Origin: Apostichopus japonicus
Taxonomy: Eukaryota > Echinodermata > Holothuroidea > Aspidochirotida > Stichopodidae
Reading direction: 5' to 3'
Length of the DNA stretch: 64,000 nucleotides
Assembly: GCF_037975245.1 (NCBI RefSeq)
Contig: NC_092573.1
Location: 4,713,501 to 4,777,500, forward strand
Part shown: positions 49,701 to 64,000 of the stretch, one piece after another
Position numbering within the stretch: the stretch's first letter is position 1
How the letters are laid out: each line of letters opens with the position of its first letter
Notes under the pieces: generated by a model
Database searches by the model: none
What the model saw: only the letters and a program-made list of their open reading frames with translations
Told to the model about the DNA's origin: nothing
Position numbers and translations under genes: made by a program

Positions 49701-50227
49701 CCTATGTTCTCTTATTTATTAATCTCCATTCCGTGAAACAAAAAACATCTTCTTTCTTAGTTTCCACTGTTTGCAGTAAACTTCTAAAGTGGTCTATTTT
49801 GATCAGAACATTCCATTTAGTTGTTTAATTACTTCATTTAAAAAAGGTGAACAAATTTTCACGAATCGAAAGTCGCTTTTGAGTCTTTTGAGACTGCACT
49901 TGAGATTTGAGACTGCACTTGGGATTTTTTGAGATATGCCTATGTGCAATGCTTGACTAAGACAATGTGACCAAAACAAAAAAAGTGATATAGAATCTGA
50001 ATCCCATCTGACTTGTCTTGATATGTTGCAAGAATAGCTGGCCCCGCACATTATTAGTTAATAGGTCTATTCATTGCAAAATCAATTAATTTATATTAAA
50101 GCCTGTATTATTTTATTTATTTTGTCAACACCGTCGTATTCATAATTGTCCATGGCTTCTGATGTGAACTTCCTTCATACGTCACTACCCTGGAGATTGT
50201 GCTCAACTAACTTATGGTTTTGATTTA

Positions 50228-50328
50228 TATATCTACTGCATCTATATATATACATCTATATCTATTCTACATCTACATGTATATCTATACATATATATAT
50301 TTATATATATATATATATATATATATTT
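50228..50328. repeat. TA/CATCTA-rich microsatellite
   Basis: Starts with interspersed atatctac and ctatat words and passes into pure TA near 50300-50325. Confidence 0.85.
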
Positions 50329-53300
50329 TACGGCATCCTTGACAAATATCTATGGGATATGTTTGTGATGAGGCGGTAAAAATTATAGTAATGAATTTGT
50401 TAATTCATTAGTTACTTTCATTGAGATTCGTCTCGTACATCAAAACAAAGACATATTTATTGGCCACTTTCATACCGAAATAATTGAACAACTGAGACTT
50501 TCAACCGAAGAGCTTTCTATCACTAATTATGCCTATAGCTACGGACGAATAAACAAAACTCACTAGCAGGCATTTAAATTATGACAAGAATGACGCTTCT
50601 AGCCTCTGTTGCAATATTTTAATTTGCGCTGTACCCGAAAGAATTTCACTTTAGAGCAAGTCTGACGCAAAGCGTGTGTATGTCTTTTAAAGGTACTTTT
50701 TCTTTTTCTTTTTACATCTATTTCATGTATACTCGAATATTTGATACGGATCCATGCTAGCTTGTGAGATGCTTATGAGGTTCATGTATGGTATAGCTAG
50801 TGACACGCTTACGAGGTTCATACATGGTAGATACCTTCATGTCAATTTCAGTTCTGCAGAAAAGAAAATTAGATCCTGAAGTAAGATACCTAAAGCAATG
50901 TGATTTTATTGGTTTCGCGTGAAGGACAAACTTTAATTTCACATTTGATTCTTGAGAACAAATAAAATACATACAAAATGGCCTTTGAGATACTATTAAC
51001 TCAGTCGTAAAAATGCGTTGCATTGGTAAAAACTTTGATTGAATATAAAGCGGTCTGTACATACTAGTACCTGTCGCCATTTATCGTTAGATAAATTAAG
51101 TAGTACAAACTTAGCACGCGAACATCAATCTCCGTGCCAACAAATTTTGGACGGTCAGATAAGGGTAAAGTTTTATTTAAAATATAATTTAAAATAATAC
51201 TTCATCGCTATAATCGCGTAAATTCCATTTTTATGTGTCAACAAAGATCTGAATTTTTAAATTGTAAGATTTCTATTCATCATAATCTGAAAACAGCATT
51301 TCAAAAAAAAAAGGTCACGACTTTCGGTTGGTTCTTTTGATGGCCTAGCAAAGGAACGAACCAAAATCGCCACCCTTAAAAAAACATATTAATACTAAAC
51401 CATGGAACAAAACGTAAAGGTTTGCAGATTCCTTTATATACAAATATACTATTTTATATTGATTTTGTATTTTTTCCCCCGACCGGACCCACTGTAAATT
51501 ATAATAAAACTATGCATTGAGCAGTGGTTGGTGCGAAATTGAAAGTGAAGTCGCCAAACACTCAAAGACATACCTGCTCCCATAACAAAACTGTACAGTA
51601 TTATTGTAGTTTATGAGGAATGAACGATTAGAGAGAGTTACGTGGCTTTCATCTATTACGTTGAAATATCCAATCTCCAGGTAGAACCATATGCAAGCTA
51701 CTCAAACTATTTATATGTTTATGTCTTCCCTGCTTGATTTAGGCCATATTAGTAGGGTTTAAGAGACCATCCTGTGGTCAGAAGAAAATTTGTTGGAGGG
51801 CTGCATGTTGCCCGCTGACTAGAATGTGCCCACCTGTGTCATAGATTATATTCACAACACAGTGTCACAACGTAAACAGAGGGCATTCAATTTTTTGCGG
51901 GTTTCTGATGAGCAATTCTCCCGGAGTCTGTTGGCTAAGAATAGGTATACTGTCTCCGTTAATTTCAATAGAATCGTATCTACACTAGACATTCCACTGA
52001 AAAAGAGGTACATGCAATGGGCTGATCCAGAAAGGAGGCTCAGTAAGCCCAGTCCCACTTGGGGGGAGGAGGGGGGAGGAGGGAATTAAAAGTAGAGTAA
52101 ATTCTACTAAAAAAAAAGTGGCAAAATTGAGCGAGCTTTGGGCGTAGATATATTCCTTACACTGTTTCTCACCAAGGTTTTCTGATATGCATCGCTATTT
52201 CGGTATTCATTTCACAGCCACTTATTATATGTCACTACTGAGATAACATTGTATCGATGACATTTGAATTGTGTTTAGATGTTCGTGATTACACTCAATC
52301 CCGATTGACACTCTAAACATTTTATTTTTGCTGTTTCGTTCTTCTTGGTAATATATATTATGCACCATTTATTCAATATAGTCATTATATTTCTCTAAAA
52401 TTAATATTGTGAAGATCACATGTTCAGAGTTTCCAATGTGATAAGGCCGTGCAGGTATGGGTGAATGACGTGTCTATATCGTTATCTATCTTTGACTAAC
52501 TTTCCTGAAAAATGTTGTCGATGTAACGCAGAGATCCTTTTTTAAAGGTTCTTTGTATTCAATAAATGACACTAGACAATGTATTCACACAAGCAGACAA
52601 TAGATCATCGCTGAACGTAATTCGACAAAAGACGTCAAATTATTTAAAATGACCTTTATTAGTCTCTACTCTATACGATTAACCAGGTTATTTTGTCTTT
52701 TCAGTTTCACTTCAGACGCCTTTCAATCTGGGGCCACATTTTTTAATGACTTTCCTACCCAAAGCATGAAGCTGTAGGCTAAGAAATGATGTCAATTTAA
52801 GCTAATAATTTGAGTCTTTAAATTGATAATCATTTATTCTATTAATAGTTGATTTCCTGACTCGCCCCTGGAAAGGGTTTAAATTACCAAATCTCTTTAG
52901 ACGTAAGTACGTTAATTATCCCGTTCCACTTTAAGCCGGAAAAAACTTTTCCGTCAACAAGGAAAAACAAAACCATTGCTTACAGCAAAACGAACTGTAA
53001 TGTAAATTAAGCAGTTAACTGAAGGGTCCAGAGCTTAACATTTCTTTATTACTGAGATATAAAGTACTGATTTGACCGACAGAATGAGCATAGCTGGAGT
53101 TCTATGTGTATGTAAAAATTTCAGCTATTCGTAGTGTAACATTGTAGAACGATTAAAGACACTGCAATGAGTTTTAGAGTATGTTTTCTTTAGCCCCTTT
53201 TACCACTTCTAATATTTGAGAATGAACCTACATCAGATATTTATCAACAGTGGCTGCACTACTTTGTCTAACACAAACCATTTGGTCAGTTAGGCGGAAC

Positions 53301-53782
53301 AAAGAAGAAAGAAATGAAAAGGAAAACGTAATACTATGATGGCCTCAAATATGATTTACAATGCATTACAATATTGTCACAAGACGAATGGTGGTGGAAG
53401 GTTGCTCCTTAAAGTTACATGAATTGAGGAGCTGACGTCATCATCAAGCTAGCCTTGAAAGATTTGATGATTTATCACGTATTGGCAAACTGAGTTGGTG
53501 AGATTAACACTTATCAGATGACGTTCACGGATACATCCGTCGGCTACTGAAGGTAAATATGCACAAATTTTACAATTCAATTCAATGATATTATTTTGTC
53601 CCTTTCTGTTATTTCTTGCTCTGATTTCACAGGGATCATGTCCCTTGTCAGTACCTTACCATCACCGGCGTCGAAGTTATTATTAGAATTTTAAGTAATG
53701 CTCCGGGACGAAGAGTGTGATTTTTTTTTTAAATGATTGAAACCAAACATTTTTCGACACGTCTTATTTGTAATGCACATCA

Positions 53783-53830
53783 GATCTCAACATCTAACAT
53801 CTCAACATCTCAATATCTCAATATCTCAAC
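53783..53830. repeat. 8-bp tandem repeat (tctcaaca)n
   Basis: Six imperfect copies of tctcaaca/tctcaata. Confidence 0.8.
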
Positions 53831-54817
53831 TTTTTATCTCTAACTCTATAAAATTCGAAATATTTGAGAGTAAAACTGACCTAATTTTAATTATTCATTA
53901 TGCCATCATTACATCATGCTTCTTTACATACTAAATAAGTAAATGAATCGCAGGGAATGTTCTCTGACGTCATCGTCACACTTACTTTCCTTAACGCCCC
54001 CACCCCTCTCTGCTTTAAATTAATATTCTTAAATATTCATGTTGATGTCCTGCTCCAATAACTATGGTACATCGGCATCTCTCCTTGTATATATCTTTGT
54101 GTGCACTCACGACAAGATTTCCTAAAGAAAATATAGACGTTTTTTTGTTTAAGAACATTATATTCCTCTGTGAATTAATTATGTCTCTCTATATACAAAT
54201 GTATTTACTGTTTACTATACGTTGCTACACACTTTGCTGTTGCCAGATAGACCATTTGCCTTATTATTTCACATTTTCGTGATAAAGTAGGTGGCATCAA
54301 TGATGCTGCTGTCAGTTACGTGATGCAACAAAGTTGCGGCGACTTTTAAGACAATGAACTCCTGGTACCGGAATTAATCCTCTTATTATCTGCTCGGAAG
54401 TGATAACCTTGAAATCCAAGGATCGGAGAGTAATTTTTACAGTCTGGACATTCACCAGCACACGAATATCACAATATATATATATGCTATTTGTATATCT
54501 ACTAACAGAAGGAAAATTGAGAAGGTGTTGTGTTTTTTTAAATTAAATACATGAATTGTGCACTCAAGCAATCACGGTACAATTACACTTTGCTGAATAT
54601 CCCCATATCCAGGGAATTATGTGTTTACTTTTGCCAGAAGAGTAGTAAACTGAAAAGTAATGCTGATATATAACTTAGTAAGAAATATATTTTGAACGGA
54701 AAGTAATTTCTGTGACTTTATGGTAGCTAAATACAGCAAGAAAACGATTTCTGTTGTAACAATCCATTTACAATGAAAGTGTATCACCGCCATTAAAAAA
54801 TAGTAGAATCTATTAGT

Positions 54818-54872
54818 CATGGGTTGGTGGGATGGTTATGGGTTGGTGGGGTGATTATGGGGTGGTGGATCG
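54818..54872. repeat. G-rich imperfect tandem repeat
   Basis: About two and a half copies of a unit of roughly 20 bp containing atgggttggtggg. The clustered GG/GGG runs could support a G-quadruplex. Confidence 0.7.
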
Positions 54873-55536
54873 GTGTAAAGTAGAATGGAAACATTTATGG
54901 CACACTTTAAGTCTTAATTATAATGTTATCGTCCCAGAAGAAATAATAAAAAAAAATCATTGTTTGTAATCTTTCTGCAGCAGCTTTGGTTTTCAAGATA
55001 TGCAACTTAAAAGTAGGCTAAATGTCAGCAAAGCTACGTTAAGGTTAAATTGACGAAGACATCGGCTCCTATGAATGCAAGCTTATGTGTTAAAAGATAA
55101 CTTTAGGCAGAATTTAGCCTTCTTATGTTATAGTCCGAGAAATAGAAAATAAAATGAATGGTAGTCATTTTTAAACCTTTTATTTTCATTTTCAAGATAT
55201 TGTTGTTGTTGGTTTCGTTCATTCACCATTAAAATTTGTTAAATCTCTGAAATGCTCCTTTAAGGCTAATTCGATTAAAACATCGGCTCCTCATGACAGG
55301 CCTTAATGTTACTGTTAGTCAATTGTTTATTTTATAAATCCAAATACTTAATCAAAAGCATGTTCTTTTCTTTTCATATAAACACATAGCACCCTTGGAT
55401 GGCATTCAACACTAATTATCCTTGACAACTTTGTAATACATTTTAAACATGTCATTCGAGACCATGGAAGTATTTATGTTTTTCTATTGAAGTTTTCGTT
55501 ATCTATTTAGAAACAAAAATGCTTAAAAGTATATAA

Positions 55537-55679
<143 letters not shown>

Positions 55680-58600
55680 CACTTTCTGCGTACCTGATTA
55701 ATATTTAATGTGGTGTTTATCTATGTACCAAAAGTAAGCAATAAACAATATAAAAATCGATTGAGGTTTTCTGTTATTATTTGTCGGGTTCTCTAACTTC
55801 CATGTATCAGTAATTATCAAACGTCATGGCGACTTGTACGTATATCTTCACGTAGTGTAAGGCCATGTGTATTATACAATCTATGTCTGTTACAAATTAG
55901 ATATATCAACGTAACATACAAATCATATACTTCAAAGTGATACACCACACTAAATATTAAGCACAGCGTATGCAATCCCTCAGCGTGAACAATGCATGCA
56001 TGAAGCTCAACGTATCAAATTTACGATAGTAATTAATTAAAGGACAGTGAGTAACATTAATACCATAACCAAGGTACGTCGCTCACTTTTGTATTAATTA
56101 CATTGTCAATATGCATACAAACAAGAAAAACAATATGAGAAAAATATGAGTTTAATTTCCTCAAAAGTCATTCCTCAAAGAGTATTGATAAGAAAATGAT
56201 CGGTTTTTATCTTGTTTCTCACGTAAGGAGCCAATACTGGACTAAACAGAATAACTGAAATATAATCACCGTTTTGTATTGGTTTGGTTTTCGTTGCCAT
56301 TATAAATCTTGCATTTATCTGGATGTGACCGTTAATGGTGTTTCCTACATTTTTCTTGGAACCCCCCCCCAAAAAAAAAAAAAAAAATACATCACAGCTT
56401 TGTTTAGTCTACATTTGAAATTCAAAGAAGAGAAAAGTAGCATTTACGTCACATGTTTAGATTTCAACTCGTAGATTTAAATTGCTAATCATTAGTTGCA
56501 AGAAATGAAACCCGAAGCTTACGACAGTTTAGGTCAAAATGTGCATAATAAAAGCTTGATTTCTTTCGAACTGACAATATTTTTCCTTTTTTGTTTGACG
56601 AGATTAGTGAGTAGAATGTAAAGTTAGTTTTCCTCTGACATTTTCTAGAGAGAGAGGGAGAAGAAATTCAGGGGCATTTAGGAGAATAACATTTGTGAAT
56701 TTTGAGAAACTAGCATACGAGATTCCTAGCCACTTTAAATCAATCCTTGTAACGCCTTCATGATGATATGATACCAACTTTACAAGACAAACTCGTTATA
56801 TTACAACTACAACAACAACAACATAAACAACAGCAAATGAAGAGGTTTGAAGGAAGAGGTTTGAAGGAAGACGTAAATGACAGCTTTTCTCAAAATTGTC
56901 CCATGAAAATACTTGCTTATTTCACAAAGGGGTACGAAAGATACTTTTGAAGATTAAATTTCGGTCTCGTAATTAGAGACGGAGCAATTTAACAAGCTTG
57001 GGAAATATATTTTCCAAAGGTAGAAGTATAGTTGGCGCAGAAAGTGGCAAGCATTATTAGGCACTTACTGACAATAATTTATATCTTGTACATCTTAAAA
57101 TAAAACTGCATTATATTAGCATATATAATAGTAGTTTTTTTGTCACTTTTCTCATTATCAGTTTTGTTCAACCTAAGGAAGCAAGTAGAATCTTCTGAAT
57201 TGAACCACATTTTCGCTAGTAGGCTATATAGCAATCATATTTTTAAAGGTACCATATCAAAATCAGAGTAGTGTACGTTCGCCTGCAGAAGTGAGTCATC
57301 GTCGGGAAAAAGTCCTCTAAATGGACCTACTGAATTGACTAATTTGGCGTGTTTGATGCTTGGATGTGGGAGAGGACGGAAGATGGGTCTAAATATGGGA
57401 GATTTGAAGGTGAATTGAGGCGTTTTAGAAATTACTGTTTGATATAGGAAGATTACGCAGCGAGAGCTGGGGAGAGGTAATGAGTACTACGCTAAAAATC
57501 AACCTATTATAGCCTTATAATTACCCAGTGCATTAGCTATATACCATGAGGTGGGTAGGACACGCCTATTGAAAAATGCTATCTGTGCTTTATCAGCTTT
57601 GGAATGTGACGAATTCAGTGTGCAACTCAATACAACAGTTAAATTAAAGAAGCTATTTCCCATCCAGAACAGCAGTAAACTTCATTTACCAAATGCTTCA
57701 TATGAATTTCATCATTTTTCGCTTTGTACGAAGAGGTTACATTCTGCCTATGTTGTCAACTCTAATAATAACGTATTATATATAACCGATCATTGTATAG
57801 TAAGAAAGAGAAGACTATCTATATTTATGTAACGAATGTGTGTGAAGTATTCCGATGCCAAACATTTTAACACTTACCTTGAAGTAAAAAGGACCCCACA
57901 CTGCTAATTGAGAACCCCAGCTCTAAATGATTGAAGGTAACCTTTTTTGACTGCCGTAACTCTATATTGCTCCATTTAGTGAAACACAGTAAGTGGACTG
58001 CGACTTTAGTATGATTATATATATTCTTCAAAAGCTTTTCTTTTCTATTATAATCTTCTTTTTGATTTATAGGCCTACTTAAAATGTGATACATTTAGAA
58101 TATTCGCTTATTTGTTAATCTTCCTTTTTTTCCCTAAAATTTCATCAAAAGCAACTTTTTTATGTTGAAATATTATTTTTTGTATGTACTGGATAAATTA
58201 ACGAAACAACAATATATATTTATAGCTCAATTGCCACGATGCCCTCAATCACTTGCTGTTGCCAGATACAGCCACGAAATGTCACCATATCTTAATATCT
58301 ATATCCTCACCGAACGTCGTGCTATGCGGGAACACGGTTTTAAGCTTAAGAAACAGAATATTAACAGAAAGTTTATTAAGCCATCCTTTAGTGACGGCAT
58401 TTTTTATCAAAACTTGAATCCTTGTGTCAGGTACTTACAACTCCCGTAACCGATAATTAAAGTTCACTGGGCGTATCCGATGCATTGAGAAATGATTTTG
58501 ATAGCATTATCTATATACACTCGCTCATGAAGTGTTCTACTGAGGCTGGCTGGCATCACTCTTTTGTTAGTTCTTCGAATGGAGTGAACGATTAAAGGGG

Positions 58601-61600
58601 TCAAATAAACAGCCAACCCATTCCCAGCCTCTGTACAGAGCCGAGATATGCTGCCACAAAATATCTGCTTTTGCTTGACGTTTCTGCCATGTCAATAACC
58701 TCTGTTTAATGACAGTTACAACGACAGAGTGACATGCAATTAGGCCAACAACGAGTGTAACATGTAAAAGTTATATCAAACGATTGTATTAAGAAACAAA
58801 TTTAACATCGATGGGTAGCTTCTTTGATTTAGTGTACCTTTATTGAAATATTACAATTTGCATATTTGATTTACCGCACCTCTTACGGTATAGTTCAATA
58901 ACATTTTATACCAAGACAGAAAAGAATAAATCCCGAAGAACAATTAGAAATTATATATGATACAACGAGCGATTATGATACTTAACATTGTTGCCAGAGA
59001 ATTTTCAGTACGCCTTTTTTTTTTCATTAAAGTTTTTGTCAGGTTATAGATTTTCCCAACTGATTGTATACCAGTCTAGTTAGGAGCAGGTGGGGGAGGG
59101 GGTCAGGTATGTGGGGATCGATTCAACCCCAAAAAGTATTTATCAGAAGAAAACTTTTGCTTAGACCTGATTTTTGACCTAATTTTATACCTAATTTATA
59201 ATAGTGCCTCAGCATGCACAGTTTAACGTCTCCACACCACCCCTGGGCCACACCCACCCATATATAAACTCCTGGATCCACCTATGGCCCTTCCATAAGG
59301 TTCATTCCCCCAACCTAACAGAGTGAGGTAAAAATTAAAAAATTCCACCCCACCCCCACACTTGAATTCATTTATATACGCTATACCAGTAAACAGAAAT
59401 TCCGAAATCGAGTTCAACATGTCTGTGTATACGCAGTTTACCTTACGCACCTATTAAAAAAAAATTTAAAATAAGATTTTATAATCTGGATTTTTCAAAT
59501 CATAGATAGACAAACCTCCAACTCTCCAACCTGTCTGGATATTCCAACTGTTTCCTGTATATTGTCTCAGAACCGTCCAAAAAGCAAGATAAAACACAAC
59601 ACGGGACAATTCTCATTCGCCACAGTAGAGAGATAACCCCTGTGAATAAACCACATGGATATGTTTATGAAGAACATTGATAGGTTGTTTTCAGCAAACA
59701 CCCAGTACATTATTAGCCTTATATAGAGCATAACAAAATGTCGAAACGCGCTGGATTGAGAGACAAAACGGATATTATTCAAAACGGTAAACCCAGTCAG
59801 ACGTGTCTTTCAGCGTGTCAGAATCACCGTCACAGAGCTTTTGTTACATACGAAATATTTATTCACAGTACAAACGAGCAGTACTTTAATGTGGTGGGGT
59901 GAGAGTAAGGGTGGGGGGGGGGGTTATGGCAAAGTTTGCTGCTTATTCTTGTCAGCGAATTAAGTGTTAAATGCCATAGCTAGTTCTGATGAATAATATT
60001 ACTAGGGTTGTAACATATGTGTATAACTTACAGCCTATTTACATCTGAAATCTTGTTCTGTGTCCTCCAGTTGTGGAGGCCCAACTTAATTACCGTACAC
60101 TGTCAAGGATTTGTCAGCCATGATGTAGTTTCGTATCGCTGATGTTAATAGATTTTCTGACCTTACTAAGAAAAACACCAATGAGGCTAGGGCAGGGGTA
60201 TTCGTTCAGAAATATCGGAAGTAATAAGAAACAGCCATGTCACTGCTAAAATGTGAAGGTTGGTTGATTAATACATGACCAGGCAAATGCTTGATTATCG
60301 ACATTGAGTATTATTTATATAATAATTGCCTTATGTTGAAGAAATATGATAACAGTGATTCGTTACTTCACAAAATATAGAAAATGTACATGACTATGGT
60401 GACATATTTTACCCTTTAATAATATATTGTCATCCATCTTTGACAGTGGAAGCTATAGTATATGTACATAGCATGCAATAAAACGTCAAAGTTAAAATGT
60501 GTAACAATGAAGCATGGCTCTATATACTTAAAACATTTGATTTGGGCGAAACCATTGAAGTGAAAATTAGTTTAAGTGTAAGTAGATTGATGACTTGAGC
60601 ATAATTAAATTTCATTTTCAATATGTAAAAATAGACGAACTCTTTCTTGTATAGAGAATATTCACGTGGGTGGCAATGTATTGTCTCAATGTCAATAATT
60701 GGAATTTACCCATGCATGACAACAATTTCTCTCTAGGATGGAATGCAAACAGACCTACGATCAATGAAGTCATGCATAAGACACCGCAACTAACTAACTA
60801 CGACGGCAAATATTACTTCTTGCATGGAACGAAAATAAATGATATCAGCCATATAGAGCAGCATGTGTGCATATATAGTATAACATATAACAGGAATGTC
60901 TTAGTAAGACACATCTCTGCACATAATTAACCAAGTACATCACGCGTTTCTCCCGAGTACACATATAGACAAGATCTAAAATGATTAATCTACACACATG
61001 GTACGAACGGTGACAGGGCACAAGTTCAAGCGCTCTACCAAAATAAACTACCGTCGTAAACTAGAAACTCGTTCGTAATGAAAATGACGAAGGTAATTAT
61101 TGGAATTGGGTCAGTTTCTTTCAAGTCAATTATAAGGAGGAAATGAGCTGTATAGTGCCCTTCATCATGTATGACTGTGTACGTCCTAAAGAGAAGTAAG
61201 TAGTTTAGTGTATTGCATCATGTTATGCTAAAATAACATGTCTTTGAGACAATTTTACTCACGTTTACAGATTTAATGACAGTTTTTCGTTCATTTAATC
61301 TTTAATGATATGACATATTAATAAGAGATAACATTTTCAAGATAGTTTCAAAATAGACTAGGACTAACGACTACTTCAGCTTTAATTGTGATATTTCAAT
61401 TCAGAAAAGTTGTTAATAACCAAAGCATATATTCTATTGGATGGTTCATAGCTACTGCTTGATCATCACATGTTTTCATACACTTCTTAATTGTTTTTTA
61501 GTGTACACTTCTGTTGAGGATGGATCAAGATAGTTTACCAACTTAACGCAACTTCGCTCTTTATTGCATTACACAAGATAATGAGATGAAGAGATTAATA

Positions 61601-61817
61601 CAGAGAGACTTGAGACAGAACTAATATATATGGACCATTCAGCTCATGAGAAAAAAAAAAACTACCTGAATAATTTTACGGATGCTTTGCTTTCTCATTA
61701 AACCATATTGAGGTCATTCCGTTTTCCGTTTTCTTTGGCAAAGCTTTGAACTGATTATATGTTTAGGTATTCTCTTTCCCTTTCTTTTATTTACTTCTCT
61801 CTTTTTGTGTCTTATTT

Positions 61818-61891
61818 TTTGGGGCTGTGGCATGGCGCCCCTTACTGCTACAAGTGGCGGACCGGCGCCTGCCCCGATTAGTACGCCACTG
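61818..61891 (-). mobile_element. possible fragment of a hAT-like element end
   Basis: Minus strand from 61891 begins cagtggcgta, a typical hAT-like terminus, followed by GC-rich sequence unlike the AT-rich surroundings. No matching opposite end was found, so it is a weak call. The same ten bases occur on the plus strand at 9736-9745. Confidence 0.3.
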
Positions 61892-64000
61892 TTTGTAAGG
61901 GTGTTCCACTTTCGTGTAATTCTGTGTGGCTGCAGTCTAAAACTGTTAATGAAGATTTTTGTCCCTAGGAAGGAGCTAAGTACATTTTAACTTGGGCAGT
62001 CCGGAGGACCTTTAAACAATGCTGTTTGAAGAACAGATTACCGTGTCGACATATAAGGTAAGTGTCCCCAGGCTGCCCGAATTTTTCAACACTATTGCCG
62101 AATTTCGAGTCCTGTGACATTTTGGAATATAAAAAAGGCTGGCAATATTTTGTTTTGATCTCGCTACGTTTTCATTCTGTGTCGAAATATTCATGCAAAT
62201 GTCGTAGGCAAGAATCGGGAAAGACTTTGGTAAGAATCGGGAACGAATTGGGCAAGAATTGGGAACGGTCTGAAGAGGTTACTTTTGAGGGCAATTGAAA
62301 GTCTATGGCACTAAGTGCGGCGTGTCATCTCGTGGACTGACGGCATACTTTCCAATGATTATGGAGTGCCTTCGCTCATTTGTTCTATGAATTTAAACTA
62401 AAGTTATTCACTCCAAAGTTGTTGCTGTCTGTTAACACATTGTTTGAAAGACGTACACTGGTATTGAATAATATTGAACCAGCTGACTTAGTAATCGGTA
62501 TGGCGAACTTATGTTACCCCTGGTAGACTTTTCATAGGAATGATAAAACATTTTCTCTTATTGTTTATTTATACTTTATATATATATTTTTGTGTGTGTT
62601 TTTTTTTTATTTTATGTTTTGTTAGTATAAAATGCCACTTGTTCGCAATTTTCATTTATAAAATATATTATTATAATATATTATAACTGACTGGAAGTTT
62701 TAATGTAATTTTTATCCTATTCCAAATTCGTGTGTAACTTCATTTTTAGTTTCTTTTTAAATATAATTTCTGTGACGTTCGTCATTAGCGAGTTATGATG
62801 ACCGTGTAATTTATGGCGATAGTATACATGTATATCAAGTTCAACCGTTTGTCTTTTATAGTTCTGTTCCGGTATAACCAGATAATTGTCTTTCTCGCAA
62901 TGACAAGAGTGTATTAGTGACGACTATTTTATGTAGGTTTGAATCACTCGCCATCGCGTAATTCGGAGTATTCGATTTCAGCACGGAACTCTCAGAAACG
63001 TCTAGCAAAGGCTCTGTCGACTTTCAAATAAAAAAATTATTCGCGCATGTCAAATATTAACTGTTGTGCTAATTCTGCTCAGAAAAATTCGATATTAACT
63101 TATGTAACTAAGTCAACTCATGCATGAGCTGCTCTTAGTTATATATCCGTGGATTTGGTTTATAATTTATTGAGCTCAACGTTTACATAAACAGTTTTTT
63201 TTTCCTGCTAAGCCTCCCGAGTTAATTCATTGCGGAAAAATGGGTAGTTGAAATTGTAGGCCAATTTTCATTGTGTAAAAAGCCCGTGCAGCAATTATCA
63301 TTACAGCATGGAACCCCTCTGATTAACTGGAGACTGGTTACTAACGTATATGTATATATTTGGTCGCTAATCTGCGAAATATGCTTAAAACTTTGTTTTG
63401 CCAACCATGTGATGTTAAATGTAGCACCAATAACATTCACTGATATCAGTACGTACAAAGGCAGCATACTGCTAGGGTTGTTATATGGTAATATTTCCTT
63501 CTGCGAAAAGACTCATGATACTCATATATATCCTCATTATCACACGGTTATAGTCTCGGTGTGAGGAGACTCGGCTTGAGAGCAAATAGACTTGTTTGGC
63601 GCTCCACTTGGATGATCATTATTGTAGTGCACGTGCGCGCAACAATATTGACATTACTGGCCAAGGTAACATACGCCCATTAAAAGCCCCATAGACTTAC
63701 ACACTAAATCACAAAAGTAATGTAGTCTCTAAGTCTAGATAGAAGTTCTCACTAGCTAAACGCTACACATCACTGGATAGCTGACAAGTTGGCCTTTCAT
63801 GGCATTATCAATTTTTTGTCTTAGACCATGAAGATTTTTTGCTATCCGAGCCTGAAGTTTTCGTCACCTGTAAACAAACCTTTTCACTCAGTAGTAAAAA
63901 AAAATCGTCCGCTACTCCTGGGAGGCCTAAAAGGTTCTAAAATTGTCTCAAATGACCCAATTTTGCACCACATGTACTTCCTTCCATGCCCTTTAACATG

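Noticed and set aside
59220-59290. C-rich segment with ggatccacctatg resembling a DNA transposon end
   Set aside because: No inverted partner or target duplication was found.

Overview
This is a metazoan nuclear genome window: AT-rich, long gene-free stretches, many (TA)n microsatellites, several minisatellite arrays and a mix of animal transposable element classes (CR1/L2 LINE, tRNA-derived SINE, Ty3/Gypsy LTR retrotransposon, hAT and TTAA/TA-type MITEs, a Penelope-like fragment with a hammerhead-like fold). A marine invertebrate, possibly an echinoderm, fits the element mix and the style of the receptor gene. The sequence alone does not fix the taxon.

Layout. 1-6.5 kb: no gene seen, one purine-rich block. 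6.5-7.2 kb: 3' end of a dead CR1/L2-type LINE. 8.6-9.2 kb: two minus-strand tRNA-derived SINE copies, the second running into a (TA)n block. 9.87-10.23 kb: a probable TTAA MITE. 13.68-14.28 kb: 12 copies of a 51-bp minisatellite. About 19.0-26.1 kb: a 90-bp satellite array, split by a complete but inactivated Ty3/Gypsy element (19522-24880, 210-bp LTRs, 5-bp target duplication), which is itself split by a 911-bp non-autonomous hAT element (14-bp perfect inverted repeats, 8-bp target duplication, five internal 138-bp repeats). 27.18-27.52 kb (minus strand) and 33.33-33.41 kb (plus strand): two copies of a Penelope-like/hammerhead-like module in inverted orientation. 29.3-30.4 kb lies between them and holds the only intact host gene recognised, a 375-residue class A GPCR of the bombesin/endothelin/GRP type with an uninterrupted coding region. 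34.35-34.75 kb: a 402-bp MITE at a TA target. 40.4-41.84 kb: a 49-bp satellite. 46.3-46.74 kb: a 429-bp TTAA MITE. From 46.74 kb to the end only microsatellites and low-complexity tracts are recognisable.

No operon-like organisation, CRISPR array or rRNA is present, and no functional tRNA gene was recognised. The window is best read as one neuropeptide-type receptor gene in a repeat-rich intergenic landscape. The most informative structures are the three-layer nested insertion and the two hammerhead-like modules.
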